A stretch of 22,749 nt of DNA from a virus, in the IMG/VR virus record IMGVR_UViG_3300032285_004742, positions 1 to 22,749 of that record; one strand, 5' to 3'. Positions 12,301 to 19,002 of this stretch are shown here, piece by piece. The notes beneath the pieces were generated by a model, which saw only the letters and a list, made by a program, of their open reading frames with translations, searched no databases and had not been told where the DNA came from. Each line of letters opens with the position of its first letter. Within the stretch, counting starts at the first letter, position 1. Both the position numbers and the translations under genes were made by a program.

Positions 12301-12557
12301 CGGATGAGCCTGTGGTGAGTCGCCCGAGCGAACTTTTCACTGAGAACGAGGATGAGTGGATCTTAGAGGGGATGCTTGCTCAATCCCAGAGTCTCGATTC
12401 CTCCCCTGAGTGGAGACAAAACGTTGAGGTTGATTCTGGACAAAATGTCAATTCTCATCCAGAGTGGAGACAAAATGCGGAGAAATCTCTGGAACAAGAG
12501 CAAGGCTCCCACTATGATTGGAAAAGAAATTTTAACATGCCGTTTTTGATGGGTTAG
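9390..12557 (+). CDS. terL: Terminase large subunit, interrupted by a class 3 intein
   Basis: 1055 residues as encoded; removing the 361-residue intein (116-476) leaves 694. It is the motor ATPase and nuclease that packages DNA through the portal. Walker A is split: G-G-S-L-G-G-G-K (108-115) joins T-T-A-G after splicing. Walker B is C-F-V-D-E (580-584), followed by the coupling motif L-I-C-S-S-K-T-S. The RNase H-like nuclease has acidic residues D797 (H-L-D-L-S), D873 (S-A-D-Q-F) and D954 (D-I-S-D-A-L). The C-terminus holds three 18-residue W-[RK]-x-N repeats. No good Shine-Dalgarno is near the ATG; a GGGAG 14 bases upstream is inside the preceding hairpin. The portal gene follows after 7 bases. 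No small terminase gene is seen. Confidence 0.93.
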   Translation: MAVIDQGGRFQSVRTPEEYAELFLKEMETMPPQERAFALEVLNDFLAGNSSPALELSAQSIYRSVPCKMEEFLNNPFYLGSFSKTIFPIIKSDLTEIFEGGYSQAIFGGSLGGGKKLPLSSHVLTPMGFRQIQDLFVGDRVCNPDGSVSVITHLHEITLEQQYIFEMSDGQTIASCKDHLWYGGWRRDKSDPCKSWDNPNCIKTTKQIFDQTEKQRSLNDSKRLFKIPITEPVELDDIGGRTLDPYLLGYMLGNGEISSRRIKLTVNASDYPFYKRIADEIGSHYDTDFRKHGKNCFEISFSGQTRLDLIEALKKISLFDRDTQTNFVPDCYKYAPKNVRLAILRGLLDSDGSVDKSSGKVNFYSTNKKLAEDVQWLARSLGCFSTIRKRKGRQRESADGSKVYQCADSYEVYIRNRDSSNLFMLERKKRKCLKPTNQLYNTVLNVRLGEVVPMRCLTISHPNGLYLTDDFTVTHNTTAGVIGILRMIYEVSCLHSPHEIYKISSSDYISFPCVSTTEAVAERNIIDKIKAIVSESEYFQKHFKPEKISMAQGIVFPNRIIIPPGASTSQQIVGSNAMGCFVDESNFFQNRQQNTDRMGDTKEGVEVIYESIKRRMESRFLNQGKLPGVILICSSKTSPNSFTERLIHKHKDDPRTYVKERAVWETVPKGRFSGKTFKVAIGDETRMSKILVEGEPETEGMNVIDVPVEFRQAFEDDIDMSIRDYGGRSTVSIAPFIAKREKIYECIDKTRVHPFNQEVWEQNLPGVVDWSKLCKLKSDGTYEPLHHPHAPRHIHLDLSKNQDRTGITVSCIGGYAPVNRFGKSDTEMAPVIHVDFMIAIQAARGGEIIYSEIRKLIYEFSHHGFFIKLVSADQFQSLQILQSMRQQGYKTEIVSVEPAGGPYELLKQALYENRISMYPYAPIIKELRELQKNSKTGKVDHPAAAQGGRKDISDALAACVATLTKTSYGITDEPVVSRPSELFTENEDEWILEGMLAQSQSLDSSPEWRQNVEVDSGQNVNSHPEWRQNAEKSLEQEQGSHYDWKRNFNMPFLMG
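9735..10817 (+). mobile_element. Class 3 intein with LAGLIDADG motifs in TerL Walker A
   Basis: 361 codons. The first residue is K116 (K-L-P-L-S-S), not Cys, Ser or Ala. The WCT triad of class 3 inteins is present: W181 in D-H-L-W (block B), C456 in R-C-L-T (block F) and T474 in V-T-H-N (block G). The +1 residue is Thr. Block B lacks the usual T-x-x-H threonine. Endonuclease motifs are L-L-G-Y-M-L-G-N-G (247-255) and L-R-G-L-L-D-S-D-G (344-352). In place of the acidic residue of a catalytic LAGLIDADG motif the first repeat has Asn254, so one active site may be impaired. Confidence 0.9.
12402..12557 (+). repeat. Three 18-residue repeats at the TerL C-terminus
   Basis: The Trp codons at 12411, 12465 and 12519 are exactly 54 bases apart. 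The repeats read S-P-E-W-R-Q-N-V, H-P-E-W-R-Q-N-A and H-Y-D-W-K-R-N-F. They probably form a flexible docking tail. Confidence 0.85.
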
Positions 12558-12564
12558 AGGCAAA

Positions 12565-14790
12565 ATGGGAATCGGTTCACAATCAGTCGAATTTATTAGG
12601 CAGTTTTTTCGTCAGTCGGAGTTTCATCGTCCGCCCTACACTCCAGCGAATGCCTACGGTGGAATTTCCACAAATGCTCCTTATTTTTCCTACGGCATGA
12701 GCTCGGGTTCTCTGCAAGGAATCACCGATTATCTGCGAGTGGATTCAGACTTAGTGGGTCGATACATTGACGCAGAAGACATGGATGATTCACCCCTAGT
12801 GGCTTGTGTGACAGGGGATACCCTCGTGCGAACGCTTGAGCGGGGAAACGTCAGCATTGAGGCGTTGGCTCAAATGTATTCTCAGGGCGAAAAATTCAAA
12901 ATTCTTGCGTTTGATACTCAATCTCAGGAATTCGTGATCGCGGATGCTCATCATCCACGCAAGACCAAAACGGATAAAGTCATTGAGATTGGTTTTAATG
13001 ATGGTTCAGTTTTAAGATGCACCCCAGATCATAAGATCATGCTGTGGGATCAGACTTACAAAGAAGCAGGGACTCTGTCTATTGGAGAAAGTGTTATTTG
13101 CTCTTATGAATCTCATAGGGTTGCAAATTATGTGGTTTCGATTCGAGATGCAGGCATTGAGGATGTTTACGATCTCACGACGGATGTTTATCATAACTTT
13201 ATTGCAAATAACATTGTGGTTCATAACAGTGCTCTCGACATCTATGCAGATGATTCCTGTATCGTAAATACAGAGAGTGGAAAATCGGTTTGGGTGGAAT
13301 GTGAAGATGAAGATATTCGTGAGGAGTTAGATCACTTACTTCATAAAACACTTTTAATCGAAGAGCGGGTTTGGGGTGATATTAGACAGCTTTGCAAGTA
13401 TGGAAATTTGCTCATCGAGCAAGTGGTGAAGGATCGTGTGGGAGTGATTGCGATCAACTCTCTGCCGCCTCCGACCATTCGCAGGATTGAAGTTCCTAAG
13501 CAAATTGGGCAAGACCCCAATCAGCCCCAGGAGGAAATTCACTGGGATACGCTGGGATATATTTATGATCCCAGAGGGGTGTTTAAGATTAACACCAAAC
13601 AGTTTATTGATGAACTGAAGTACCGCGTGACGGGTGAGATGAGTTCAGGCGATAAGCCCATGGGGGTTCAGGTTTTCGAGGGCTGGGAAGTCGTTCACAT
13701 GCGACTCATGGGGAAGTCTCCTCATTCGATCTATGGGTTCTCCATCACTGAGCCTGCACGATGGATTTTTAAACGACTCCTATTGTTAGAAGACTCAATC
13801 ATTTTGCACAGATTAAGTCGAGCGCCTTCTCGATTTGCTTTTTATGTGGATGTGTCAGGGGTTCCACCCAATGAGACGGGAGCTTATTTAAATCGGGTAA
13901 AACAGGGGTTAAAAAAGCAGAAATTTGTCAACCCTAACCAGTCACAGAAACTTGACCAGAAATATCATGTTTTGAATAGTGAGGATGATTTCATCTTGCC
14001 GGTTCGAGATGGCAAGGAATCGACTCGGGTGGAGACGCTGCAAGGGCCGATTTATGATCACATTGAGGACATTAAGTTCTTTGAGAATAAGTTATTTGCA
14101 GCCTTAAAGGTGCCGAAACCCTTTCTGACTTATGAGGAATCCACGGCTAAGTCTCATTTGTCGGCTGAGGATGCACGGTTTGCTCGTACGATTTTGAGGG
14201 TTCAGCGTGAGTTTCGAAATGGGATGAAGAAGATTTGTAAGACCCATCTCGCTGCCAAGGGGATTAACCCAGAGAGCATTGATTTTGATGTGTGTATGAC
14301 GATGCCTTCGGCCATCTTTGAGCTCTCGCAGCTTGAGGTCAGGGCTGCCGAGCTTGAGCTTGCCTCCAAGTATGACGGATGGGCAAACAAGTACTGGATT
14401 AAGACTCATGTCTTAGGTTGGTCGGATGATCAGATTCGGGAGAGCGATCCTCAGTTTAATTCCGACAAAGAAGGGATGCCTGAGCCGACTCCGTCCAGTG
14501 GAGCGATTGCCAAGGCTCTCGCGGGTCGTGGTGAGCGTAAATCCTCCTCTTCTGATTCAGCCCCCCCGAGTGGGGATGACACAAAAGTCGTTGCCACGGA
14601 TGCTGAAACGGTGGGCTCGCAGGTGGCCTCTCAACAATCGGGGTCTAATGTGATTCTCAGTGCCGTGAGAAGGAACACGGAGAAGCTTCTGGAGCGCATT
14701 GAGAATTTGCATAACAAAACGTCTGACAAAAAGTGGAACGAAATTAAAGAGACGTTGAAAGATATTCGACACACGATTGAACGCAAATAG
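12565..14790 (+). CDS. Portal protein (T4 gp20-like), interrupted by a mini-intein
   Basis: 741 residues as encoded, 600 after removal of the 141-residue intein. The dodecameric portal sits at one capsid vertex, nucleates head assembly and is the channel for TerL. After splicing, M-D-D-S-P-L-V-A joins S-A-L-D-I-Y-A-D-D, a hallmark block of gp20-type portals. Other gp20 signs are G-F-S-I-T-E-P-A-R-W-I-F-K, R-A-P-S-R-F-A-F-Y-V-D-V and the S-E-D-D-F-I-L-P-V-R-D-G-K-E block. The last 100 residues are polar, Ser-rich, then helical. A short AGG lies about 5 bases before ATG 12565. Adjacent terL supports the call. Confidence 0.93.
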   Translation: MGIGSQSVEFIRQFFRQSEFHRPPYTPANAYGGISTNAPYFSYGMSSGSLQGITDYLRVDSDLVGRYIDAEDMDDSPLVACVTGDTLVRTLERGNVSIEALAQMYSQGEKFKILAFDTQSQEFVIADAHHPRKTKTDKVIEIGFNDGSVLRCTPDHKIMLWDQTYKEAGTLSIGESVICSYESHRVANYVVSIRDAGIEDVYDLTTDVYHNFIANNIVVHNSALDIYADDSCIVNTESGKSVWVECEDEDIREELDHLLHKTLLIEERVWGDIRQLCKYGNLLIEQVVKDRVGVIAINSLPPPTIRRIEVPKQIGQDPNQPQEEIHWDTLGYIYDPRGVFKINTKQFIDELKYRVTGEMSSGDKPMGVQVFEGWEVVHMRLMGKSPHSIYGFSITEPARWIFKRLLLLEDSIILHRLSRAPSRFAFYVDVSGVPPNETGAYLNRVKQGLKKQKFVNPNQSQKLDQKYHVLNSEDDFILPVRDGKESTRVETLQGPIYDHIEDIKFFENKLFAALKVPKPFLTYEESTAKSHLSAEDARFARTILRVQREFRNGMKKICKTHLAAKGINPESIDFDVCMTMPSAIFELSQLEVRAAELELASKYDGWANKYWIKTHVLGWSDDQIRESDPQFNSDKEGMPEPTPSSGAIAKALAGRGERKSSSSDSAPPSGDDTKVVATDAETVGSQVASQQSGSNVILSAVRRNTEKLLERIENLHNKTSDKKWNEIKETLKDIRHTIERK
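12805..13227 (+). other. Class 1 mini-intein in the portal protein
   Basis: 141 codons, residues 81-221. It starts C-V-T-G-D-T-L-V (block A) and has T-P-D-H (block B), V-Y-D-L-T-T-D-V-Y-H-N-F-I-A-N-N (block F) and ends V-V-H-N with Ser as +1 residue. No endonuclease domain is present. All residues needed for standard splicing are visible. It breaks the conserved S-A-L-D-I-Y-A-D block right at its Ser. Confidence 0.93.
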
Positions 14791-14840
14791 TCTTTCAGTT
14801 CGGTTCAAACTCAGTTATTTTACTTTTCAAAGGGATTGGG

Positions 14841-17800
14841 ATGACAGAATCGGCATCTATTCTAGTTTTATTGCTTGAGGATTGGCTGAATGAAGTGCGT
14901 GTCATTCGGACCCGGCGTGTGTCTTCGCGTCTGAGGATGAAGCGAAAGCGGTATTACCGCAGGCGAAAGGCACGCATTAAGCGTCTAGCGCGATTGAGGC
15001 GACGAAAGCCCAAGGCAAAGAGAATGGCTAAGCGTCGGGCGATGATTCGGAAGCGATTACATATTAAGCCGGGAAGTCGGCGCAGGATTCGTCTAGCGTC
15101 CAGTGATCGGTTGGGAAATCTAATGGAGGGTAGTGGCGTGAAGAACACTCAGGACTTGATTCGGGGCTTTGAAAACGTGGTTCAACTCGTAGAGGAGCTC
15201 ACTCAAGTTCTTGGAAAGAAGAAACTCAGTGAATCCACCGTTAAAAAGGGGATTCTTCGTGAGGATTTCTTCCCGGCTGATTTGCCTGAGTTTAGAGAGG
15301 ACGCCTACCACTTGCATGAGGATTTTGAGGGGATTTTGGGCATTAAGAGACCTTTTGAGAAGAAGGCTGAGGATCATGATCATTATGCTCAGATGAAAAA
15401 AGACGCGAAAGCGTTAATTGAGAGTTTAAAAGCAGGCAGTATTGCAGAGGATGAGGCTCATCAGATATTGGCTCTCATGACGGAGAGTTTGGATCAAGCG
15501 GTTGAGACCGTGGTGAAGGAGTCTGCTGAGACGGGTGAGGATGAAACTCAAGCTGGTTCTTATGAAAAGTTAGCTCTTGAGCCGATGATGAAGAAATTAG
15601 CAGCGCATCCTGGGCGACTGATCAAGAAGGTTGAGTCAGATGAGGGTGAGTTAGTGAAGGTGATGAAGGCGACTCATCCCTCGCACGCGGGTTTAATCGG
15701 TATTCATCTTCATGATCCGTCTGAATCGGAAATTGAGGATGCCATTGAGCAGGCTTTCAAAGATGGATTTGAGTATGTCTGGGTTCATGCTGGATCTCAA
15801 GAAGAGGCAGTTCGCAGGCCATCGCGTGAGGCACCGGGTAAAGAGATGACTCCGGCTAAGAAGGCTGAGATGGGCAAGAGTCTGTCGGGTAAGTTTGTCC
15901 GCTCAGGGGATATGGAGACGGCCAAGAAAATCATGAAGCACTCAGAGCCTGAGATGCGTCACGAGGCTCAAGAAACCGACGCCCAGATGAGGGGTGTGGT
16001 TTTGTTGAAAGACGGTGTGTATTGTATTGAGCTCGATGAGAAGTGCATTGAGCTCAAGCACCAGGAACAAGGTCCGACCTGGCTCAATCATGAAGTTCTT
16101 TTTTACGTCAATGAGGATCAAAAGGCAGCCGACCTTCAGCCTGCGGAGTGGCATGATGAGGCTCAAAAAGATCAAGCCAAGGAACACTCCGAGAGTGCCA
16201 ATCCTGAAACCCGTAAGGTTGAAGAAGCAGATCTCTCCAAGCAGCATGTAGGTGCTCACGTTACTTTAGATGGTAAGCCTGCCATCATCTCTAATGCAGA
16301 CCCTTCTGGTAAGTTTGCTAAGGTGTCTCAAACTCCCTCCGGGCATTCAGTTGAGTTTAGCTGGGATGCTGTCGATCAGGTCATGAAAAAGGGAGGAGAG
16401 TTTAAAAGTGGGCCCAGGGAATCTGTTGAGGAAGCTTTCATGAAGCCACAGATTTTCAAATCAAAAGGGTTGGAAATTGATACTGCAGCAGGAAGTTTTG
16501 TGTTCCCTTCTGATGTGATCTCGTACTCAGGTCCAGACACAGATGACGCTCAGGAAATTAACAAGCTCTGGGATCAAATCAAAGACTATGTTGAAGTAAA
16601 AAAAGCAGAAGATGTTTATTCGATTAAGCATGTAAATGGATGGTTTGGTCGTCTGTCTGCGTCTGGTTACTTAGATTCGACGGATTATATCTTTGGGGAT
16701 TCTAAGGAAGAGGTTAAGGCTGAATTAGAACGTATCTATGGTGATGACGATCCAGAACCAACGGATGAGTCCAAGAAGGCGAAAAAAGAAGACGCCATCG
16801 GCGGCGGATCTTACCCTCCAGGAGAAAATCCGATGAAGGAGCCTGAAGCTGAAATGGCTCAGACGGAAGACAAAAAAGTTGTTGCCCGTTGGGAGTCGAA
16901 ATCTGGCAAGCATTGGGTAGAGTTGTGTCAGTATGATGATGGTGGATTTGGATTTAGGTCTCCAGATTCCGGTGGAGTAATGGCCGGTAAAACCATGGAA
17001 GATGCTCTTGCTGAACTTCAAAAGAAAATTGACGCTGGTTATTTTCAGCCTGATGCCGCAAAAACTTCAATGAAACGAGTTGAAGGCGCTGACGTGGCTT
17101 ATGTACCTGGGACTGCTCGTGCCATGAGAGGCATTCCAGAGGCAAAGCAGAAGGACGAGTCAAAGAAGGTTACCGCCATGTCCGTTGAATCTCATCCATT
17201 AAGCAAGCAGAGAGGGTTAATCGGCTCTGACCGAGAGAAGATCCGTGCTCTGAAGCCAAAGAATGCGATGTCAGTGAAGATCGGTGAGCAGACTTACGGA
17301 CTGGAGGAGGAGGCGAAGCCATTTTCTGAGCCTCGGGTTTATGTTGGTACTTATGGCAAGTATAACGAGGGCTCAATTGAAGGCAAATGGCTCGATCTGG
17401 AGGATTACGCCTCAAAAGAGGAGTTTCTCAAGGCATGTCAGGAGCTTCATCAAGATGAGTCTGATCCTGAGTTCATGTTCCAGGATTTTGAGGGATTCCC
17501 TGAGCAGTACTATGATGAAAATGGGCTCTCGGATGATCTTTGGGATTGGTTGAAGTTAAGTCACGAGGATCGAGAGCTGTTGCAAGTTTACCAAGATGAG
17601 GTGATCGGTGGGCAGGCCACCATTGAGCAGGCTCGTGAAGCGTTTCGGGGAAAAGCGAAGAGCGAAGGCGATTGGGCTTATGAGGATTTAGAGTCCTTAG
17701 GGGGAGTGGGCGAGCTACCTGAGGAAACCTTAGGTTATTTCCTTCACTTAAGCGAAACGGATATTCGAGTTTACGCAAACGATGAAGCGGATCACCTGGT

Positions 17801-18224
17801 GCGTGTCATGAGTGACGAGGAGATCGTTGAGAAGGCTGGGATGCAAGATGAGTATGAGAAGGCTCAAGCCGCTGAGGCGCTCTCAGATGAACTTGAGGAT
17901 TTAAGTGAGTATGACGAGGATGATTTAGAGCGCATCCAAGAAATTCAGGATGAGTTATCCAAACTGGGTGAAGTCGCAACCGTTGAGAAGGTTTTAGATT
18001 CAGCCCGAGATGAGGCTCTTTCAGAAATCTCAGATGAGGTGAAAAAAGAGCTCAAAGATGACGCCTTGGGGTATTTCGAAAAGCAGGGGTTTAAGCCTGG
18101 GGATTTAGTTAAAAACAATGTCATGAGTTTTGATTATGAAGCCTATGCCAAGGATTTAGAAATCAGTGGTGATTACACGTTTGTGCATCACGATCATGAG
18201 GTCTGGGTTTTCTCCAATCACTGA
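14841..18224 (+). CDS. Head-core-like multidomain protein with C-terminal ArdA domain
   Basis: 1127 residues. Residues 23-90 are extremely Arg/Lys-rich, like small basic prohead core proteins of T4-type phages (gp68-like), and the gene sits between portal and protease as those do. Residues about 110-240 are helical; 467-535 look like a small beta domain (G-A-H-V-T-L-D-G-K-P-A); 536-640 and 678-750 are further unnamed small domains separated by acidic linkers. From 831 on the sequence is ArdA: P-R-V-Y-V-G-T-Y-G-K-Y-N-E-G-S, G-K-W-L-D-L, D-P-E-F-M-F-Q-D-F-E-G, and D-Y-E-A-Y-A-K-D-L near 1098. ArdA mimics DNA and blocks type I restriction. About 125 acidic residues are inserted before its last block. 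AAGG about 8 bases upstream supports ATG 14841. Packaging in the head is inference. Confidence 0.82.
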   Translation: MTESASILVLLLEDWLNEVRVIRTRRVSSRLRMKRKRYYRRRKARIKRLARLRRRKPKAKRMAKRRAMIRKRLHIKPGSRRRIRLASSDRLGNLMEGSGVKNTQDLIRGFENVVQLVEELTQVLGKKKLSESTVKKGILREDFFPADLPEFREDAYHLHEDFEGILGIKRPFEKKAEDHDHYAQMKKDAKALIESLKAGSIAEDEAHQILALMTESLDQAVETVVKESAETGEDETQAGSYEKLALEPMMKKLAAHPGRLIKKVESDEGELVKVMKATHPSHAGLIGIHLHDPSESEIEDAIEQAFKDGFEYVWVHAGSQEEAVRRPSREAPGKEMTPAKKAEMGKSLSGKFVRSGDMETAKKIMKHSEPEMRHEAQETDAQMRGVVLLKDGVYCIELDEKCIELKHQEQGPTWLNHEVLFYVNEDQKAADLQPAEWHDEAQKDQAKEHSESANPETRKVEEADLSKQHVGAHVTLDGKPAIISNADPSGKFAKVSQTPSGHSVEFSWDAVDQVMKKGGEFKSGPRESVEEAFMKPQIFKSKGLEIDTAAGSFVFPSDVISYSGPDTDDAQEINKLWDQIKDYVEVKKAEDVYSIKHVNGWFGRLSASGYLDSTDYIFGDSKEEVKAELERIYGDDDPEPTDESKKAKKEDAIGGGSYPPGENPMKEPEAEMAQTEDKKVVARWESKSGKHWVELCQYDDGGFGFRSPDSGGVMAGKTMEDALAELQKKIDAGYFQPDAAKTSMKRVEGADVAYVPGTARAMRGIPEAKQKDESKKVTAMSVESHPLSKQRGLIGSDREKIRALKPKNAMSVKIGEQTYGLEEEAKPFSEPRVYVGTYGKYNEGSIEGKWLDLEDYASKEEFLKACQELHQDESDPEFMFQDFEGFPEQYYDENGLSDDLWDWLKLSHEDRELLQVYQDEVIGGQATIEQAREAFRGKAKSEGDWAYEDLESLGGVGELPEETLGYFLHLSETDIRVYANDEADHLVRVMSDEEIVEKAGMQDEYEKAQAAEALSDELEDLSEYDEDDLERIQEIQDELSKLGEVATVEKVLDSARDEALSEISDEVKKELKDDALGYFEKQGFKPGDLVKNNVMSFDYEAYAKDLEISGDYTFVHHDHEVWVFSNH

Positions 18225-18243
18225 GGCAAGGGGGGGCGGTATG

Positions 18244-18546
18244 TTAGGAGATCACGTCAAATTCGTGTCCGCTCAAAATGATTTGATAACCCAGAGAAGC
18301 CATCCATTTAGCCAGGCCGATTTGGGCAATGTCTCCAGGTCTCAAGTCGTTCACTCCGATGCACGCGTTGATGTCATCGTTAAAAATCTGAACGGCACGC
18401 TCAAAGGAGATGGGGATTCCAGGTGGCATCTGACGAATCTCATCGAGCGCGTGAGGAAATCGCTCATGAAAAAACCCCAAGGGGTGTCCCACAAATCGGT
18501 TCCCATCCACGCCGTGCAAAATGACTTTTTTCCAAATCACTTTCAT
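18244..18546 (-). CDS. Leftward small gene inside the head operon
   Basis: 100 residues, not recognised. The sequence looks like a folded protein: M-K-V-I-W-K-K-V-I-L-H-G-V-D-G start, P-I-S-F-E-R-A-V-Q-I-F, and G-D-I-A-Q-I-G-L-A-K-W at about 72-82. The opposite frame (18166-18615) is Ser/His-rich with no such features, so this strand is preferred. No strong Shine-Dalgarno precedes ATG 18546. It stands alone against the direction of all surrounding head genes, which suggests late insertion as an accessory gene. No terminator or clear promoter was found around it. Confidence 0.58.
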   Translation of the reverse strand: MKVIWKKVILHGVDGNRFVGHPLGFFHERFPHALDEIRQMPPGIPISFERAVQIFNDDINACIGVNDLRPGDIAQIGLAKWMASLGYQIILSGHEFDVIS

Positions 18547-18601
18547 AGCTTCATTTTCTCATCATCCATGACAATTTGTAAGTGTGTCAGGAAAGACCCT
18601 C

Positions 18602-19000
18602 ATGAATTCAACTAAAATGGTTCAATTAGCCCACGAATTAGCTCAAAAAGACGTGGACGTTGGGCAAGTTTGTCAGCAGTTTAATATTCACCGCGATGCG
18701 CTTCCGCACGCTCTGGCTCGGGAGATTCGTAATGGAAATCTTCTAGGGCTGTCGGGTAAAGATCTCACCCAACTGGGACAGAATGTGGGGGACCGAGTGC
18801 TTGGAAAAGTGATTGCAGCGAAAGTAGGAAGGGTTGACAAATTGTCACGCCTAAGTACAGCAAGTCAGCTTGCAGATGATCTTGAACGTTTACAAAAAAA
18901 GCTTCATGATCGTGTATTCAAGGGGAAGCCCGAGAGTCGATTGGTAAACAAAAGAAAAACTAAGATCCCTGGTTTTTCTACTTATTTTAGGAAATCTTAG
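18602..19000 (+). CDS. Small head-region protein, helical, unknown function
   Basis: 132 residues from ATG 18602, with AGGA 9 bases upstream; a GTG at 18584 lies before that site. The N-terminal third (A-H-E-L-A-Q-K-D-V-D-V-G-Q-V-C-Q-Q-F-N-I-H-R-D-A-L) could form a helix-turn-helix, and the rest is basic and helical with an R-K-T-K-I-P-G-F end. Position just before the protease gene suggests a minor prohead component, but there is no family match. Its stop is 2 bases from the next start. Confidence 0.7.
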   Translation: MNSTKMVQLAHELAQKDVDVGQVCQQFNIHRDALPHALAREIRNGNLLGLSGKDLTQLGQNVGDRVLGKVIAAKVGRVDKLSRLSTASQLADDLERLQKKLHDRVFKGKPESRLVNKRKTKIPGFSTYFRKS

Positions 19001-19002
19001 CC

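Noticed and set aside
18166-18615. Rightward 149-residue frame between head-core and protease genes.
   Set aside because: It overlaps the ArdA C-terminus and the next gene and has an unnatural Ser/His-rich composition. The opposite strand is more protein-like.
18835-18847. TGACAA-A-TTGTCA near-palindrome with TTGACA.
   Set aside because: It lies in the middle of a coding gene with no -10 box and no start downstream; likely chance.
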